Below, piece after piece: positions 1 through 11,438 of a stretch of DNA of 64,000 nt. Within the stretch, counting starts at the first letter, position 1; each line of letters opens with the position of its first letter. This DNA is from Isochrysis galbana (taxonomy: Eukaryota > Haptophyta > Isochrysidales > Isochrysidaceae): the NCBI GenBank assembly GCA_018136815.1, contig CM030940.1, forward strand, positions 4,615,866-4,679,865, in the 5' to 3' direction. The position numbers were made by a program, and so were the translations under genes. Below the pieces are notes generated by a model, which saw nothing but the letters and a program-made list of their open reading frames with translations, was not told the DNA's origin and ran no database searches.

Positions 1-1
1 G

Positions 2-2929
2 GCAATGGCAACTTTATGGGCATTAACGGGTGCCACTGACACGCGTGCCGACGGTCGGGCGGTGGAGTCGCGGGGCGTGATACATGACGGAGCCAAAAGG
101 GCGATGGTCACCTTGCGCGGCAACGTGCGCCGTGCGGCTCCGATCGCTTCATCAAGCTCTTCCCGGGCTGAAGGCCGGGGCGCTATGGGAGTGGCGAGGA
201 CGGTGGAGGAGACTCAAGCGGTGGATCCTTCAAGAGATGCCGCCAGTTGGCGGCGCGAGGCGGAGGCGCTTCGCGTACGGATGGAGGAGGTGCGCACCGC
301 GCTAGTGGAATGGCGGGAGGCGGAGGCGGAGGCGGTGCTACGGCGGGCTTATGCGGATGCCGAGGCGGCAGTGGCACGTCAGGTGGACGCGAAGGCGCTC
401 CTTGAGGAGGCGACGACGGCTGCTGCAGTAGCGGAAGAGATCGCGGCCGCAGCGGAGGCGGATAATGTGGTGGCGCGAGAGGGCTCCATGGACAATGACT
501 ACGCCGACCGGCGAGATAGATGCACGATGAGCTCGATCCCATTTGAGGTTGTGCGGACTATCGGGAGACGAGAGCACAGAGTAAGCTTCCGATTGGGCGA
601 GACACTCTACGACGGGACGCTCGCGCAGGTCCAATCGGCCATGGATGAAGCGCTTCGAGTACCGCAGCTGGCCCGCTCATGTTTCTTTGGGCAGCACATG
701 GGCGGAGGGTTGCTCGACAAGACGGACGCCGCACTCAAGGTGTGTGCCCTAGCCAGATGGGAGTGAGGCCGATGGTTGGTTGACAAGCGAATGAGTGGAG
801 GGGGAAGATTCCAGACATTAGTCGCTTGCTTCCTTGACGACATCTCCTGCGGATAGATCTCCTGCGGATAGACGTGGCTTGCATAGGCAGCGGGCGATGT
901 GCCCCTGAGTGCACTCATGCGCCTGGCATCGTTGAGGAAGCACGCCCAAGCCCTTGCCTCCCGTCGCTTGCACATGCAGGCGGAATTGCAGTCGCTCCTC
1001 CCTCTCGATCAATGGGAACAGGCACGCGAGGACGCCAAATCGACTGCAGCTAGGTATCGCGAGAGCGCTGCCCGAGCTGCGGGCAGTGTCGGCGCCACCG
1101 TAGAAGCCGGCGATCGCGCAGCTGCCGAGGCAGCTCAGCTTGAGCGGGAAGCGCGCGCGTGGGAAGCGCAGCGCGCCGTGCGTGAGCGGGACCTGACGTT
1201 AAGGCTTGATGAAGCACTACGCCAAATGGAGGCATCGAGCCAGGCCCTAAGAGCGGCGGAAATTGCGAAAGCCGAGGCTGCGGCCTACGAGGTGCAGACA
1301 GTGTCTGCGGCCAACGGCATCAAGGAGTTGGGGTATGCACTAAAACGTGCTCAAGCTGCCGAGGTGGTCCGTCGTGAGGAAGCCGAACAGTCGTGGCGCT
1401 TGGCGCGTGAGGCTGAGCAAGGAGCCGCTGAAGCGGCGGCCACAGCCGTCGCGGAGCACTCCCGGGCGCTGATCGCTGCAGACGCCGCTGCTGAAGCATT
1501 GGTTGCGCTTCGCCGCCAGCGCGCTGCGTTGGGCTGGGGCAAGGATCGGCTCTCGGCGGCGGAGCTGCTGGCGGCTGCAGGTGCGGCGTCGGTGGATAAC
1601 GCCATCAGACAAGCGCTAGCTGCATCGTCCTCGCAAAAATCCGAGATGGACGCTCTCGCGGCGCTTGAGGCCCTAGCGCTGGAACGGCGTGCCGCCACAT
1701 TGGCGGCAAGGCAGCAGGCAGCCTTGAACGAGCCGAGTTGTCAGGGGCGCGACGGGGATCCCGGCACGAATGTCGTCCGCGTATGCGAAAGCTGTGGGCA
1801 AGAGGTGACTGCTGCGCATCAGCACGCACGCTCCACCTCACTCACGAGTCGACTCCGAGAGGCAGAGGAAGCGGAGCGCCTGGCCTCGGCTAATCTCCTT
1901 GCAGCACGGACCGCGCTCGACGCGCGGCGCTTGTGTGCATTATCGTCGGAATGCGACGGCGCTAAGAATCGCGCGCTTCAGCAAAGGGCTATTGCAGAAG
2001 CGGCCGCTGAGGTGGCGACGGCGGCACAGGGGCGACTACTTAAGACGCGCGAGTGCCTGGCCGAGATTGAACAGTCACATCGCTCGGCGGCGCAAGCCGC
2101 AGAGAAGGAGATTGAGCTGGCGCGGCGAGATTTAGAAACGGCACGGTGCGAGGCCATAGCTGCCCAGGCGGCGACGGCCCGCGTTGTGGGCGAGATCGAG
2201 AAATTGGCACAGGCGCATCGATTCCACTCGCTTCAGTGCGCCCAGATTGAGGAGAAGATCGCCGCGCTTCGCAACGAGACGAACCCGCACGCTCTTCGTA
2301 ACGCGGACGCCAAACGGCGGCAGGCCGAAGCGACGGCAGCGATTGCGGATGCCCAAGCGAAAGCGCGGCACGACGGAAGGGAGGCCGCGACTCACGCAGA
2401 GCTCGAACGCCATCTTGGGCGACGAGGCGCGCAAACGCGCTTGTTTGAGCTGGCGACCCTCCACATCGAGAGTGTCGCTGCTGGGTATGCATCGGCTATG
2501 TCGGCCGGACGGTTGAAGCTGCGCCTCCGATTCGAAGAGCAAACAGGCTCAGTGCGGAAGGAAGTGGAGGTGAGGCGCTCCGACGGCAGCAGCACGACCC
2601 GTACGGTGGCGCAATTATCGGGCGGCGAGTGGCGCCGCCTAGGCCTCGCGCTCAGCTTAGCATACGCGCAGTTCGCGCAGGCGCGCGGTGCAGTTTCATG
2701 CAATCTACTTGTGCTCGATGAGATCTTGGGGGGCATCGATGCCGAGGGACAGGGCGCGGTGGCTAGCGTTCTCCGGGGACTCCCAGCCGAGTCTATACTC
2801 GTCATTGCACATGGTTTGCAGCACAACACACTATATGGAGAATTCGACGCCATCGATACTGTGGAGCGCATTGGCGAGTCTTCGCACGTGCTCGTGGGCG
2901 ACTGTGAAATGCTTGGCATTGTTGGCTGA
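2..2929 (+). CDS. SbcC/Rad50-like coiled-coil ATPase, 5'-truncated by the window edge
   Basis: Two exons are visible, 2-739 and 887-2929, joined in phase 0 across a 147-base GT-AG intron. The first residues (ATLWALTG, then a D-x-R motif) match what follows the Walker A loop in SbcC/Rad50/SMC-like ATPases, so the start and Walker A lie just upstream of the window. The text before the intron (FFGQHMGGGLLDKTDAALK) resembles the end of the N-terminal ATPase lobe of SbcC. Next comes a long Ala/Glu/Arg-rich coiled coil interrupted by a CESC pair at about 1783-1794, placed like a zinc hook. The C-terminal lobe has the ABC signature LSGGE (about 2615-2629) and Walker B LLVLDEI (about 2705-2722). Such proteins act in DNA end processing with a nuclease partner; no partner gene is visible here. 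The exact subfamily is unresolved. Confidence 0.75.
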
Positions 2930-3064
2930 GGCGCGCGGCATGCATAGCTGCTTGCCACTACCCTACGCGTTCACGATGTACGCATGCCGTCACAATTACC
3001 TTCATGGCGTCTTGGGGACTCCCGCCTTTCGCCTCTCGCCCGCGCGTCGGTCAGTCCGCTCCAG

Positions 3065-3735
3065 TATTGTTGCATGACGAGTCTAAATGGCTACATGAGA
3101 AGTGCGTCGGCCCATCCACTTTAGTAGTGTTGCATGACTAGTCCAACTCTCTACTCTGACAGGATGCACAAGGCGGCTGGCTTTCATTTGGTCTCCCTTC
3201 CCTCCTTTATTTTCCCCTCCGCCTCCTCCCGCAAAAAGCGCGATGACGAGCTTCTATATGTATATGTTGCAGGCGGCTTGCGGGTTCATTCGGTACCATT
3301 TGAATGGGCGGGGGGAGGGTGGTTGATTAAGGGTGGCGTTTGCGTGCATTCAGCGGTCAGTGACATTTGAATGCGGTGGGTGAATAAATGAAATTGAATC
3401 ATCGTAACCGCGGGAATTTGGGCACTGCAAGTGAGCCGTTGGCCGGTGCTGCATGGAGGCTCGGGTGAAGATGCCCCCGCAGGCCCTGCAGACTGCAGAG
3501 ACACCGGCAGATGCCGGAACGGGCGTGAGGGGCATCCGAGCGCCACAACATTGCATCGCTAAAAAATCCTTTGAAGGCATGCCATCTACTGCTTTTGGGT
3601 CTACCCTTCCCTGGGGTGCCCCGACGACATCGCCCTTATCCTTATCCCATGCTCACTCTCACTCCATCACTCCGTCACTCCCCCTTCCCCTTCCACACCC
3701 ACAACTAGTAGTACAACTAATAAACCTTTTAATAG
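3065..3735. other. Intergenic, no gene recognised
   Basis: No coding signal was recognised. There are two imperfect copies of a short phrase ending in AGTRTTGCATGACKAGTC (about 3062-3082 and 3124-3143) and pyrimidine-rich stretches. The right end runs into the tandem repeat at 3736. Confidence 0.4.
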
Positions 3736-4530
3736 TCTCACCGCACACGCGGCCGTGGACCCTCTACTTTCTACTCACGTAGGAAAACTTTCTACACCCC
3801 CACTCCCCCGGCCCTTCTCCCCCCGCCATAAGGCGACTCCCCCCGTGCACTACTAGGGGGGTAGGGGTGAAGGGCTTAGATATGGTCCGGTGGCCCGCGC
3901 CTCCCCCCGGTGATCATTCCCCCCCTTCCTTCCTCCTGTGTCTCCGAGTGGGCGGCCGACTCTGTCCCGACTTATCCTGTAAACAGGTGCGGGGCTTACC
4001 TATTTTCCGGTGAGCGGAGCTCTCGCTCCGCCCACCCCCTTCTCCGCGCTCTCTCTCCCCTCTCCTGCAGGCACGCGCGATGGCGCGCCTGCGGCAAACC
4101 TGCAGCTGCCCCTGGCGGCCCCTGGAGGCTCCTGGAGGCCAGCTCAGGGGGCAGAGGAGGCTGGGGCTGGGCCCTGGCCTCCCCTGCCTCTCCCTCGCTG
4201 GCGCTCCTGAGCCTCTTGGGCCCCCAATCTGCACCTGTCTGCCTGTCGACCAGGGGGGGAGGGGGGGTTGGAGCGATGGGCTGGTCACGAGGGGCCAAGA
4301 TGGGCGAATGGGGCGAGCCTGTGGGGAAGGGAGTGGGTCAGTAGGGCAGTGGCCTCCTGGCAAGCCATCAGGCGTGCCAGGAGGATGGGTGGTTCCTCCC
4401 CCATGGCAGGGGAGGAGTGGAGAGAGGGGGGGGCTCGTGCCCCCCCATGGGTCAACCAAGTATAAACTTATTAGTTCCCACAACTACAACTATCAGTAAG
4501 CGCAACTGATAGATTAATTTCTTAATAGTC
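3736..4530 (-). repeat. Palindrome-headed repeat, body type A, tandem copy 1
   Basis: Read on the minus strand, the unit starts near 4475 with a degenerate form of the head AACTAAGTTTATACTTAGTT. A C/G hairpin (GGGGGGGC, loop, GCCCCCC) follows, then a GC-rich body. The body contains a second stem near 4008-4042 (GGTGAGCGGAGC / GCTCCGCCCACC). The far end has the phrase TTAATAGTCTCACCGCACAC. A second copy follows head to tail, about 795 bases along. Open frames inside have a biased composition and I do not regard them as genes. Confidence 0.75.
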
Positions 4531-5275
4531 TCACCGCACACGCGACCGTGCATCCTCTACTTTCTACTCACGTAGGAAACTTTCTACACCCCCACTCCCC
4601 CGGCCCTTTCCCCCCCGCCATCAGGCGACTCCCCCGTGCACTACTAGGGGGATAGGGGAAAAGGGCTTAGATAATATGGTCGGTGGCCCGCGCCCCCCCC
4701 CGGTGATCCGTTCCCTCCTTCCTCCTACGCCTACCGGGCTGGCGGCGTCCTCAGTCCTGACTTATCCTGTAAACAGGTGCGGGACTTACATATTTTCCGG
4801 TGAGCGGAGCTCTCGCTCCGCCCACCCCCTTCTCCTCGCTCTCTCTCCCCTCTCCTGCAGGCACGCGCGATGGCGCGCCTGCGACAGGCCTGCAGCTGCC
4901 CCTGGCGACCCCTGGAGGCCCCTGGAGGCTAGCTCAGGGGGCAGAGGAGGCTGGGGCTGGGCCCTGGCCTCCCCTGCCTCTCCCTCGCTGGCACTCCTGT
5001 GCCTCAGGGGTCCCCAATCTGCACCTGTCTGCCTGTCGAACAGGGGGGGAGGGGGGGTTGGAGCGATGGGCTGGCCACGGCAGGCCAGGACGCGCGAGGC
5101 AGGCAAGCCTGCCAGTGAGAGAGTGGGTCAGCAGGGCAGTCTGCTCCTGGCAAGCCATCAGGCATGCCAGGAGCATGGGTGGTTCCTCCCCCATGGCAGG
5201 GGAGGAGTGGAGAGAGGGGGGGGCTCGTGCCCCCCCATGGGCGAACCAAGTATAAACTTAGTTGTAAGCGCAACT
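4531..5275 (-). repeat. Palindrome-headed repeat, body type A, tandem copy 2
   Basis: This is a near-identical second copy of the unit at 3736-4530. It begins with the same TTAATAGTCTCACCGCACAC phrase and ends with AACCAAGTATAAACTTAGTT at about 5250-5270. Both copies are followed by GTAAGCGCAACTGATAG, which suggests a segmental tandem duplication that included some flank. Confidence 0.75.
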
Positions 5276-5542
5276 GATAGAGTCATGGAGCGCTAGGAGG
5301 GCCAAGTCAGAGTTTTGCGCCGGACCCCCAAAGTTTCGCGTGAAAGTTTCGCATATAAGTTGCTCACCGGCTAGCCAAATTTCACAAAAGTGTTGCGTAG
5401 TTTCTTCGCCAACTCCCGGCCGAAGCAGCGCGCGCGGCCTCCCTAGAACCAGCTTCTCCGCCAGAGAGGGAACTGGGGAAGGGGAAGGGGGTTGTTTAGG
5501 GGTTAAGGTTGGGTAGTAGGGAGGTACACTAGCAAGCTGCCT

Positions 5543-5960
5543 CACGCCGTGTACGTAGCGGGAATTTTTAAGAAGATTTTTTTTTAGCAAGGAGTAACAT
5601 GTGACATGTTACATGCACACTGATTGCCTCGCGCCGTATACTAACTACCACTACGTAGCGGGTATTTCAAGAATTTTGTGAGTGACCGGCTAGAATTTCA
5701 TTTTCACATCGGCATGTGCAATATTATCAGATGAATGCTACCATTTTTGCATGGGTGTGATATGCTGCCGTAGATTGGGGAGGGCACGAGGGCCCCCTCC
5801 CCCATGTTACAAGAAGAACTATAAGTATAAACCTAGTTGGAACGTGCGACGGATGGCGGATGGGAACCGATGGTGGATAGCAGGGAGTCCAGGGAGTGAC
5901 ATGAGTACACTACTCGCGCCGTACACGTAGCGGGTATTTTTCAAGAATTTCACTGCAACA
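5543..5960. repeat. Short degenerate direct repeats around CGTAGCGGGTATTTTTCAAG
   Basis: Three copies of a phrase of about 35 bases (CGCCGTACACGTAGCGGGTATT and variants) occur near 5543, 5629 and 5915. The latter two continue into the shared text GATGAATGCTACCATTTTTG. No coding function is seen between 5290 and 6050. Confidence 0.55.
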
Positions 5961-6052
5961 TGATTAGATGAATGCTACCATTTTTGCATGAATGTAATAT
6001 GTAATATGCTGCCATAGGCTTCTCCCGTCTTTCTCAGATGCCTCTCCGAACA

Positions 6053-7086
6053 CTAGAGCATGAAGTGGCCGGGGCAGCGAGGTGGCTGGCACTGGCCCTC
6101 GTCTGGACCCGGCGTCTCTGGTGAGCGCGGGCGTTTCGCGCTTGGAAGAGAAGGTAGCACATTCCAACCGCACATGCGGCGCAAGATGAGCTGGTAGTAT
6201 TGCTCCTCCTTCTCGAACGCGATGACGCGGCGACCAGCGAGGGCAGCCGAAACACATTCTGAGCCCGAGCCACCAAACGGCACCAAGACTATCGACCCTA
6301 AGTTTGAGTGGATGCCAATAATGCGGTCACACAGCTTCAAGGGCTTCATTGACGGGTGGTAACCATACGCGCGCTCCTTGGAGCGGGAGTTTTCGCGTGG
6401 GATGTCCCACCAATTACGTGGGGGCCGACCCTTGTCGAGCGACTCAATTGTCACACGCCCAACACCCTTAGCAAGTGCCTCCAACTTCTCCGCATCGGTG
6501 TAGTGTTCCACCCCCGCCTCAACGTTGAATACATGCATAGCCCCAGGCTTGATGAACCACTCCAGATGCTCCATGCGCACCGCGTACTTTGACATCCCAC
6601 GCATCCTAGAGTCACCGCCCTGCTTGTATACCCACGAGATGTGCTGCTTGAAGCTAAGGCCGAGCTCCTCAGCTGCAATGATTTTAAGATGGCATATCCA
6701 CAAGCGCTCAGGGGAGCCGTAGACAAAGAACGCCCCGCCGGGGCGGAGAACGCGCACTGCCTCTGACATCCACTGTCTAGACCATTTTAGGTAGTCAGGG
6801 ACTGTGTCCCATAGAGCGCCCTGCACCCCGATGTCGTAAGGCGGATCAGCAATGACCAGATCGACGGAATTGTCGGCCAAGCCACGCATGCCATCAACAC
6901 AATCACCGTGCACTATACGTACATGTTCGAGATCATCCAACGCAGATTCCTGAACGAGGACAAGAGTACAGGGACCTGGGATGAGCGATGGGTGCTGACA
7001 TACATAGTCAGATTACGAGATAGCCAAGGGTAAAGAGGCATGGAACACACTGAATGGGCAACGAGAGCCACAGGGATTTGTTCACC
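6053..7086 (-). CDS. DNA adenine methyltransferase-like protein (N6/N4 class, DPPY motif)
   Basis: The reading frame below 6949 encodes a compact AdoMet-dependent DNA methyltransferase. The catalytic motif IV is ADPPYD, near the N terminus, and the AdoMet motif FGGSGSE comes near the C terminus, an order typical of beta-class enzymes. Between them are LRPGGAFFVYG and the phrase HPSMKPLKLCDRIIG, usual in phage, giant-virus and bacterial enzymes. There is no ATG at the apparent start; the frame is open up to an acceptor-like TTCAG at 6950. A possible upstream exon ends with CAG/GTGAAC at 7086/7085 in matching phase, but no convincing initiator was found there either. The gene may be spliced from an unseen first exon or be a broken acquired gene. 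The tail after about residue 260 is Pro-rich. Confidence 0.7.
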
Positions 7087-7223
7087 TGCATCGTAGGGTG
7101 TCCCTGCACGATCGGCAGGTACGAGCGTCGGAGCGTGGGGTTTTTAACCTTAGTGTTGTTGGGACTTCGCGGGTCCGTTTTCCCGCGCCCACGTACCCCT
7201 TGTTGTAGTTCGCGCCAAGTCAA

Positions 7224-7640
7224 TTTTAATATTAGTTTGACCCTTTGATACTAGTTGTAGCCTGCGGCCCCTTATCAGTGTATCACGTCTTAAGGACCTG
7301 ATATCATGATATTAGGACCTGATATCAGCCTGACGGCCCATCCGGGGAGGTTTGGGGTTAACCATTACCATTAACCCAACCGTCCACGCTCGACAACTCA
7401 GTTGTTGACAACTCGACAACGACAACGTGCGTTCAACGTTCAACGACGTGCGCAATTAGATTATAGATATAGCACTCTGAACTAGACTGCTCTTGGTAGT
7501 GCACCGGAGTCGGACCCCGGAAACTGAAGAAAACGGAATGAAGATGAAGAGGGGAAAGGGAGGTGGTAGAGGGAGGGGACGTAAGGTGTAAGGGCGGTGT
7601 CATAGCAGTGACAAGGTAACCTTAACCTAGACGTAGTAGG
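7224..7640. other. Intergenic, short repeats only
   Basis: No gene was recognised. The stretch holds a duplicated GACCTGATATCA phrase (near 7297 and 7317) and clustered ACAACTC/ACGTGC words near 7390-7450. I see no further structure. Confidence 0.4.
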
Positions 7641-8301
7641 CGAGTAGTACTCGCGTACTCGCGAGTAGCCCGGAATCTCCAGATGTTTTTCTTTCTGGCG
7701 CCCCCCGTCTTCTTTTACGCTTACCTAAACAATAAACAAGGCAAGAAGACACGTTAGCGTCGGAGGGGAGAGCTGCCGCTCCCCCCTCACCTCCCTCTTC
7801 CCTCTTCCTCCTCTCTACCCTGCGGCCCTGGCCCATGGCGCGCGCCTGCGACCCCCCTTGAGGTCCCCAGATGGCAGATGGCCTGCAGGAGCTTGGGAGC
7901 ACAGCTCAGGGGGCAGGCGAGGCTGGGGCATGGCCCTAGCCCTGGCCCCTCTCTCTTGCCTCTCACTCGCTGGCTCTCGCGCCCCTCCAGGTCGGTTAGA
8001 GCTGGCTGGGGGGTCCTGATTAGGGGGGCCCAGGTGGAGGAGGGGCTGGTCAGAGGGATGGGCTGGCCACGACAGGCTAGGGCGGGCGAATCAATCAAGC
8101 GTGTCTGTGGGGAGAGGGATGGGTGATGGGTGAGCAGGGCAGTGTGCTCTTGCTCTTGGCAAGCCATCAGGCATGCCAGGTGCCAGGTGCCAGGAGAGTG
8201 GGTGGTTCCTCCCCCAGATCAGGGGAGGAGTGGATATAGAGAGGGGGGCTCGTGCCCCCCCATGCCCCATGGGCGAACTAAGTATAAACTTAGTTCTTAG
8301 T
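7641..8301 (-). repeat. Palindrome-headed repeat, body type B
   Basis: The head AACTAAGTATAAACTTAGTT lies at about 8276-8296, preceded on the plus strand by the C/G hairpin. The rest matches, in opposite orientation, the body of the element at 36184-37449, through the shared text around AAGAAGACGGGGG. The 3' tail found at 37.4 kb is absent, so this copy is truncated. Confidence 0.7.
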
Positions 8302-8460
8302 TCATATCATCTAGGATGAATGCGACATCCTGGCAAGCCATCAATCAGGCATGCCAGGAGAGAGAGTGGGTGGTGCCTCCCCCACAGCCACAGCGGGGGA
8401 GGAGTGGAGAGAGCGGGGCGCTCGTGCCCCCCCTGGGCGAACTAAGTATAAACTTAATTC
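8302..8460 (-). repeat. Isolated terminal module of the palindrome-headed repeat
   Basis: Only the outer part (about 130 bases) of the repeat is present: the GGCAAGCCATCA/GCATGCCAGGAG text, the C/G hairpin and AACTAAGTATAAACTTAATT. It sits directly beside the longer copy ending at 8301. A similar doubling of the terminal module occurs at 43.6-43.96 kb. Confidence 0.65.
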
Positions 8461-8469
8461 ATTCTTTTC

Positions 8470-8677
8470 GGGTAGAGCGTGAGCGCGCATGACTGAGACT
8501 GAGGGGGTGCGGGGGCGGGGGTGGGGGGGGGGGGGCGAATCGCACCATTTCTTGTTTCGTGGCAAGTTCTTGGCGAGGATTTTCGTGGCGGCAGGTGGCA
8601 GGTGGTCCCAACGGAGATTTTTATTGGGCATCGCGCCACGGTCAAAAATGCAGCCCCACCCCTATTTGACCGCCCTA
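8470..8677 (+). mobile_element. Right-end fragment of the TAGGGCGG TIR transposon family
   Basis: The text from about 8530 (ATTTTCGTGGCGGCAGGTGG) to the end ATTTGACCGCCCTA matches the right ends of the complete elements at 61136-63117 and 53570-55629. The left part is missing; the fragment abuts the repeat module to its left. Confidence 0.65.
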
Positions 8678-8867
8678 TTACTGAGTCTTGCAGGTTGCAA
8701 GAATGCACTCATCGGCAGGTGGCAGTGTGCCAACGTGAGATGACCACTGTCACTTCCACCGGTGCGTTGTAATTCCTTGCCTTTTTGTGTGGCTACGCAG
8801 GCTAGCAAAAGGGCATGCACATGGCACATGACATTCTCACTGCACCTCCCTACGCAACAAGCAGCAC

Positions 8868-9944
8868 CTACCGAAACTTTTTGAAGCGTCCGGCATCGAA
8901 ATCGATGTGAGCAATGTCCGCCGAGGGTATGCCTAGTTGCTCTTCGAGCATGCGCTTCACGATGTCGTACTGCAACGTGCGCGGCGAAGGCACAGAGAGA
9001 TATTCACGGAGCGTCACGAGCTTTTGCTGGCCGTTCGTCGTGGTGATAAGCAACTCTATTGACGACCGGGGTGAATCCCCCAGCTCCGGGTCCAACACAT
9101 ATGGCGAGTGCCCATGAACATCGCCACTATGTCGCAGCACATACATATCACAATTGGCGGCATTCCAGACGGAATGAAAAGTCGTGGGACTCCAACCGTA
9201 TAGCTGCATCAAGATCAGGCGCATCGTCAGGCCGTGCGTCACGACGAGGACGACCTCTGCCCGGTCGCGGCAGGGTCCCAAATTCACCCTTAGCACAGCG
9301 GACTCCCACCACTGGCGCACTCGGTCGTAGACATCTGCGCCCGATTCGCCGGTCGGAAATCGGTACCAAAAGCGACCGACCAGCTCCTGTGTCCGGCGCA
9401 ATTTGTGGTGGTCTCCATCCTGAAGATTGCCAAATTCCTATGATACGTCAGATTGGTTTCATTAGCGGGTGCTGGGCAATGGGGTTGCAAAGAAGCACTG
9501 GAGAGCCGCCAATGCATGACACACCTGCTCTCTGATCCGCGGGTCGACAGATGTTCTTATTACTTGACGGTCATCCAGCGCCTTCCGAATCGATCGGGCC
9601 GTCTGAAGCGTGCGCTGGAAGGGGCTGACGAATATGTGCACGGTGGCATCACCGATGAGTGCCCGCACACGCCGTCCCACCTGCTCAGCCTGCTTCGTGC
9701 CCAGATCGGTGACCTCGATCAAGTTGTCCGGCTTGCTCCTGTAGAGCGTGTCGTCAGCGTTGCCCTGCGACTCGCCATGGCGGACAAGGATAATATACTT
9801 GGGCAAATTCTGCCGCGCTGCCCAGACGATGCTGCCGGGCAGCCGTTTGTGTGCCCACTCGGCAGCAATGAACACACCGAGCACCAGGCCGACTGTGAGG
9901 CCAAGCGCGGCGCCGAGCGCGAGGCTATTGGTGGCGGTGGACAT
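8868..9944 (-). CDS. Membrane-anchored histidine phosphatase (phosphoglycerate mutase-like)
   Basis: Two exons, 9944-9525 and 9437-8868, are joined in phase 0 across an 87-base GT-AG intron, giving about 329 residues. The N terminus has one hydrophobic segment (about residues 7-28), a likely signal anchor. The phosphatase core starts with ILVRHGESQGNAD, whose RHG holds the nucleophilic histidine. The SPFQRTLQTA motif follows, then across the splice REQ/EFGNLQ, the family's usual RExxFGN text. GESGADVYDR and the second catalytic histidine in VVTHGLTMR complete the active site. These enzymes dephosphorylate sugar phosphates, nucleotides or proteins; the substrate cannot be told from sequence. 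Start chosen at the first ATG, MSTATN. Confidence 0.9.
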
Positions 9945-9952
9945 GTGCGCGC

Positions 9953-10992
9953 ATCCACCAAGTGAGCGGAGCGCGAAGGGCGGGTTGGCCGCCGGGCAGG
10001 ACAGGGCAAAGAGAGGCGAGGGAGATGGTGGTGCGCGGGGCGGGGGAGTTCGGGGGGGGGGGGGGGGGGGGGCTAGTTGACGTGCGGGCCGAATCTCAAA
10101 TAAACATCGGGAAAACTCATCTAAATCTTGGATGAGTTGAGGCGGAGATGTAGTGTGAGAGAGAAGAAGAGAGCGAGAGAGACTGCGTGCGAGAGGAGAG
10201 AGAGTCTCTCCTCATCTCTAGTAGCTCGACGTAGTACTTGTGAGGAGAGGAGGGCCGGCGGCCCGGCTCTCGCTCACATCCTTCTTGCCGCGAGGAGAGC
10301 AAAAACTCTCGAAAACGAAACCGGAAATCTTCTTTCGAGTACCGGGTGACAGCGGACGACGACGGAAGGTTGATGAGATCAAGAAGAAAAGAAGAGATAA
10401 GTGATGGATACATAATCTTTTGCTCCTCCTCTGGTCATTGGTCACTCACACTACTATCAATGATAACCACAGGGTTCGCTCTAGGAGTACATGTAACGAG
10501 TCATGCAAAATATTAGAGGCATGAGCTTCACCTACTGTTATAAATGGGGGTCAATGGGGGCCTCGCGCCCCCTCACTCTCACTCCATCGCGGACACCCTC
10601 CGGGATGGGCCCGTACAACGTACAACTACACCTAGATGGGAAGTGCGCTTTTGCTTTTGCCGTTTTTCTGTGAACAACTATCTTTAAAAAGATAGGGTCA
10701 TGGAGCGCGCGCCGCTCCCCTTCTCCCCTTCTCCCCTGGCAACTCGACGATTCTTGGACTCAATGGAGGGCTCGCGGTGGCGTGAGTGGAACAAGGGGAT
10801 AGCTGTATCTATAACGGGGACTCGGACTCGTACTCGGGAGATTTCTCGGGGTTCGGATTGGGCGGTAACTGTTGGGACTTGGCGGCCTTGAGGGAGGACG
10901 GCGACGGCTGGGTTTTCGTGGCTTTAGGGAGGGAGGCTTTGGGTTCCGTAGGGAGTGGCATAGGGTAACGGTTCAACGGTCGGAGTTGGTAG
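9953..10992. other. Intergenic with poly-G tract and GA-rich sequence
   Basis: No gene was recognised. A run of 21 G occupies 10052-10072. Purine-rich sequence runs about 10140-10260. A phrase near 10681 (GATAGGGTCATGGAGCGCGC) is shared with 26645, so part of the stretch is repeat-derived. Confidence 0.4.
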
Positions 10993-11075
10993 CCCGGATG
11001 GGACAACAGGTACAAGGTCAACAAGTTTTGGGGGCCTCTTCCTACTTCCTATCAAGAGGACATGTTAACAGGTCG
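10993..11075 (-). mobile_element. Partial copy of the 373-bp 8-bp-TSD TIR element
   Basis: It starts with CCCGGATGGGACAACAGG, identical to the right terminus (reverse complement) of the element at 36948-37320. Similarity continues through the GTCAACAAGTTTTGGGGGCC and AGAGGACATGTTAACAGGTC text, then ends. The other terminus is absent. Confidence 0.65.
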
Positions 11076-11438
11076 TGTGGTGGACGAGGCTGAGGGTGGT
11101 TATGCATGTGGTGAAGAGGGATGAACGAACTGTTGTATTCAGGCCTTTTGGCATGAATATTTCGGCATGAGTACGAGCCTTCTTCGCTATATACCGTCTT
11201 CTATGTTCGCCGTGGTCGCGCAAGGCGTGCAGATTCGGATTCTCCCTGGGCTCAAGTCCTGGTTCGCCGATTTTCGTCTCGAAATTCGAGGATTTGAGTT
11301 TTATTTTTACCGTTACGGTAATTGTTCACGCGTTTAAGGTAAGAAATTGTCGCATTCATCCTAGATGATGCGATTTCTAGGCTCTTATTTCCAGGTCCTT
11401 CGTCGTGCGGCCACACGGCGAAGCTCAGGTACATCTAG

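Noticed and set aside
3910-5296. Pro/Gly-rich frames repeated at 3.9-5.3, 8.0, 36.2 and 43.5 kb (text like YLVRPWGGTSPP)
   Set aside because: The similarity is at DNA level across non-coding hairpins of the repeat, with frequent indels; there is no evidence of protein selection.
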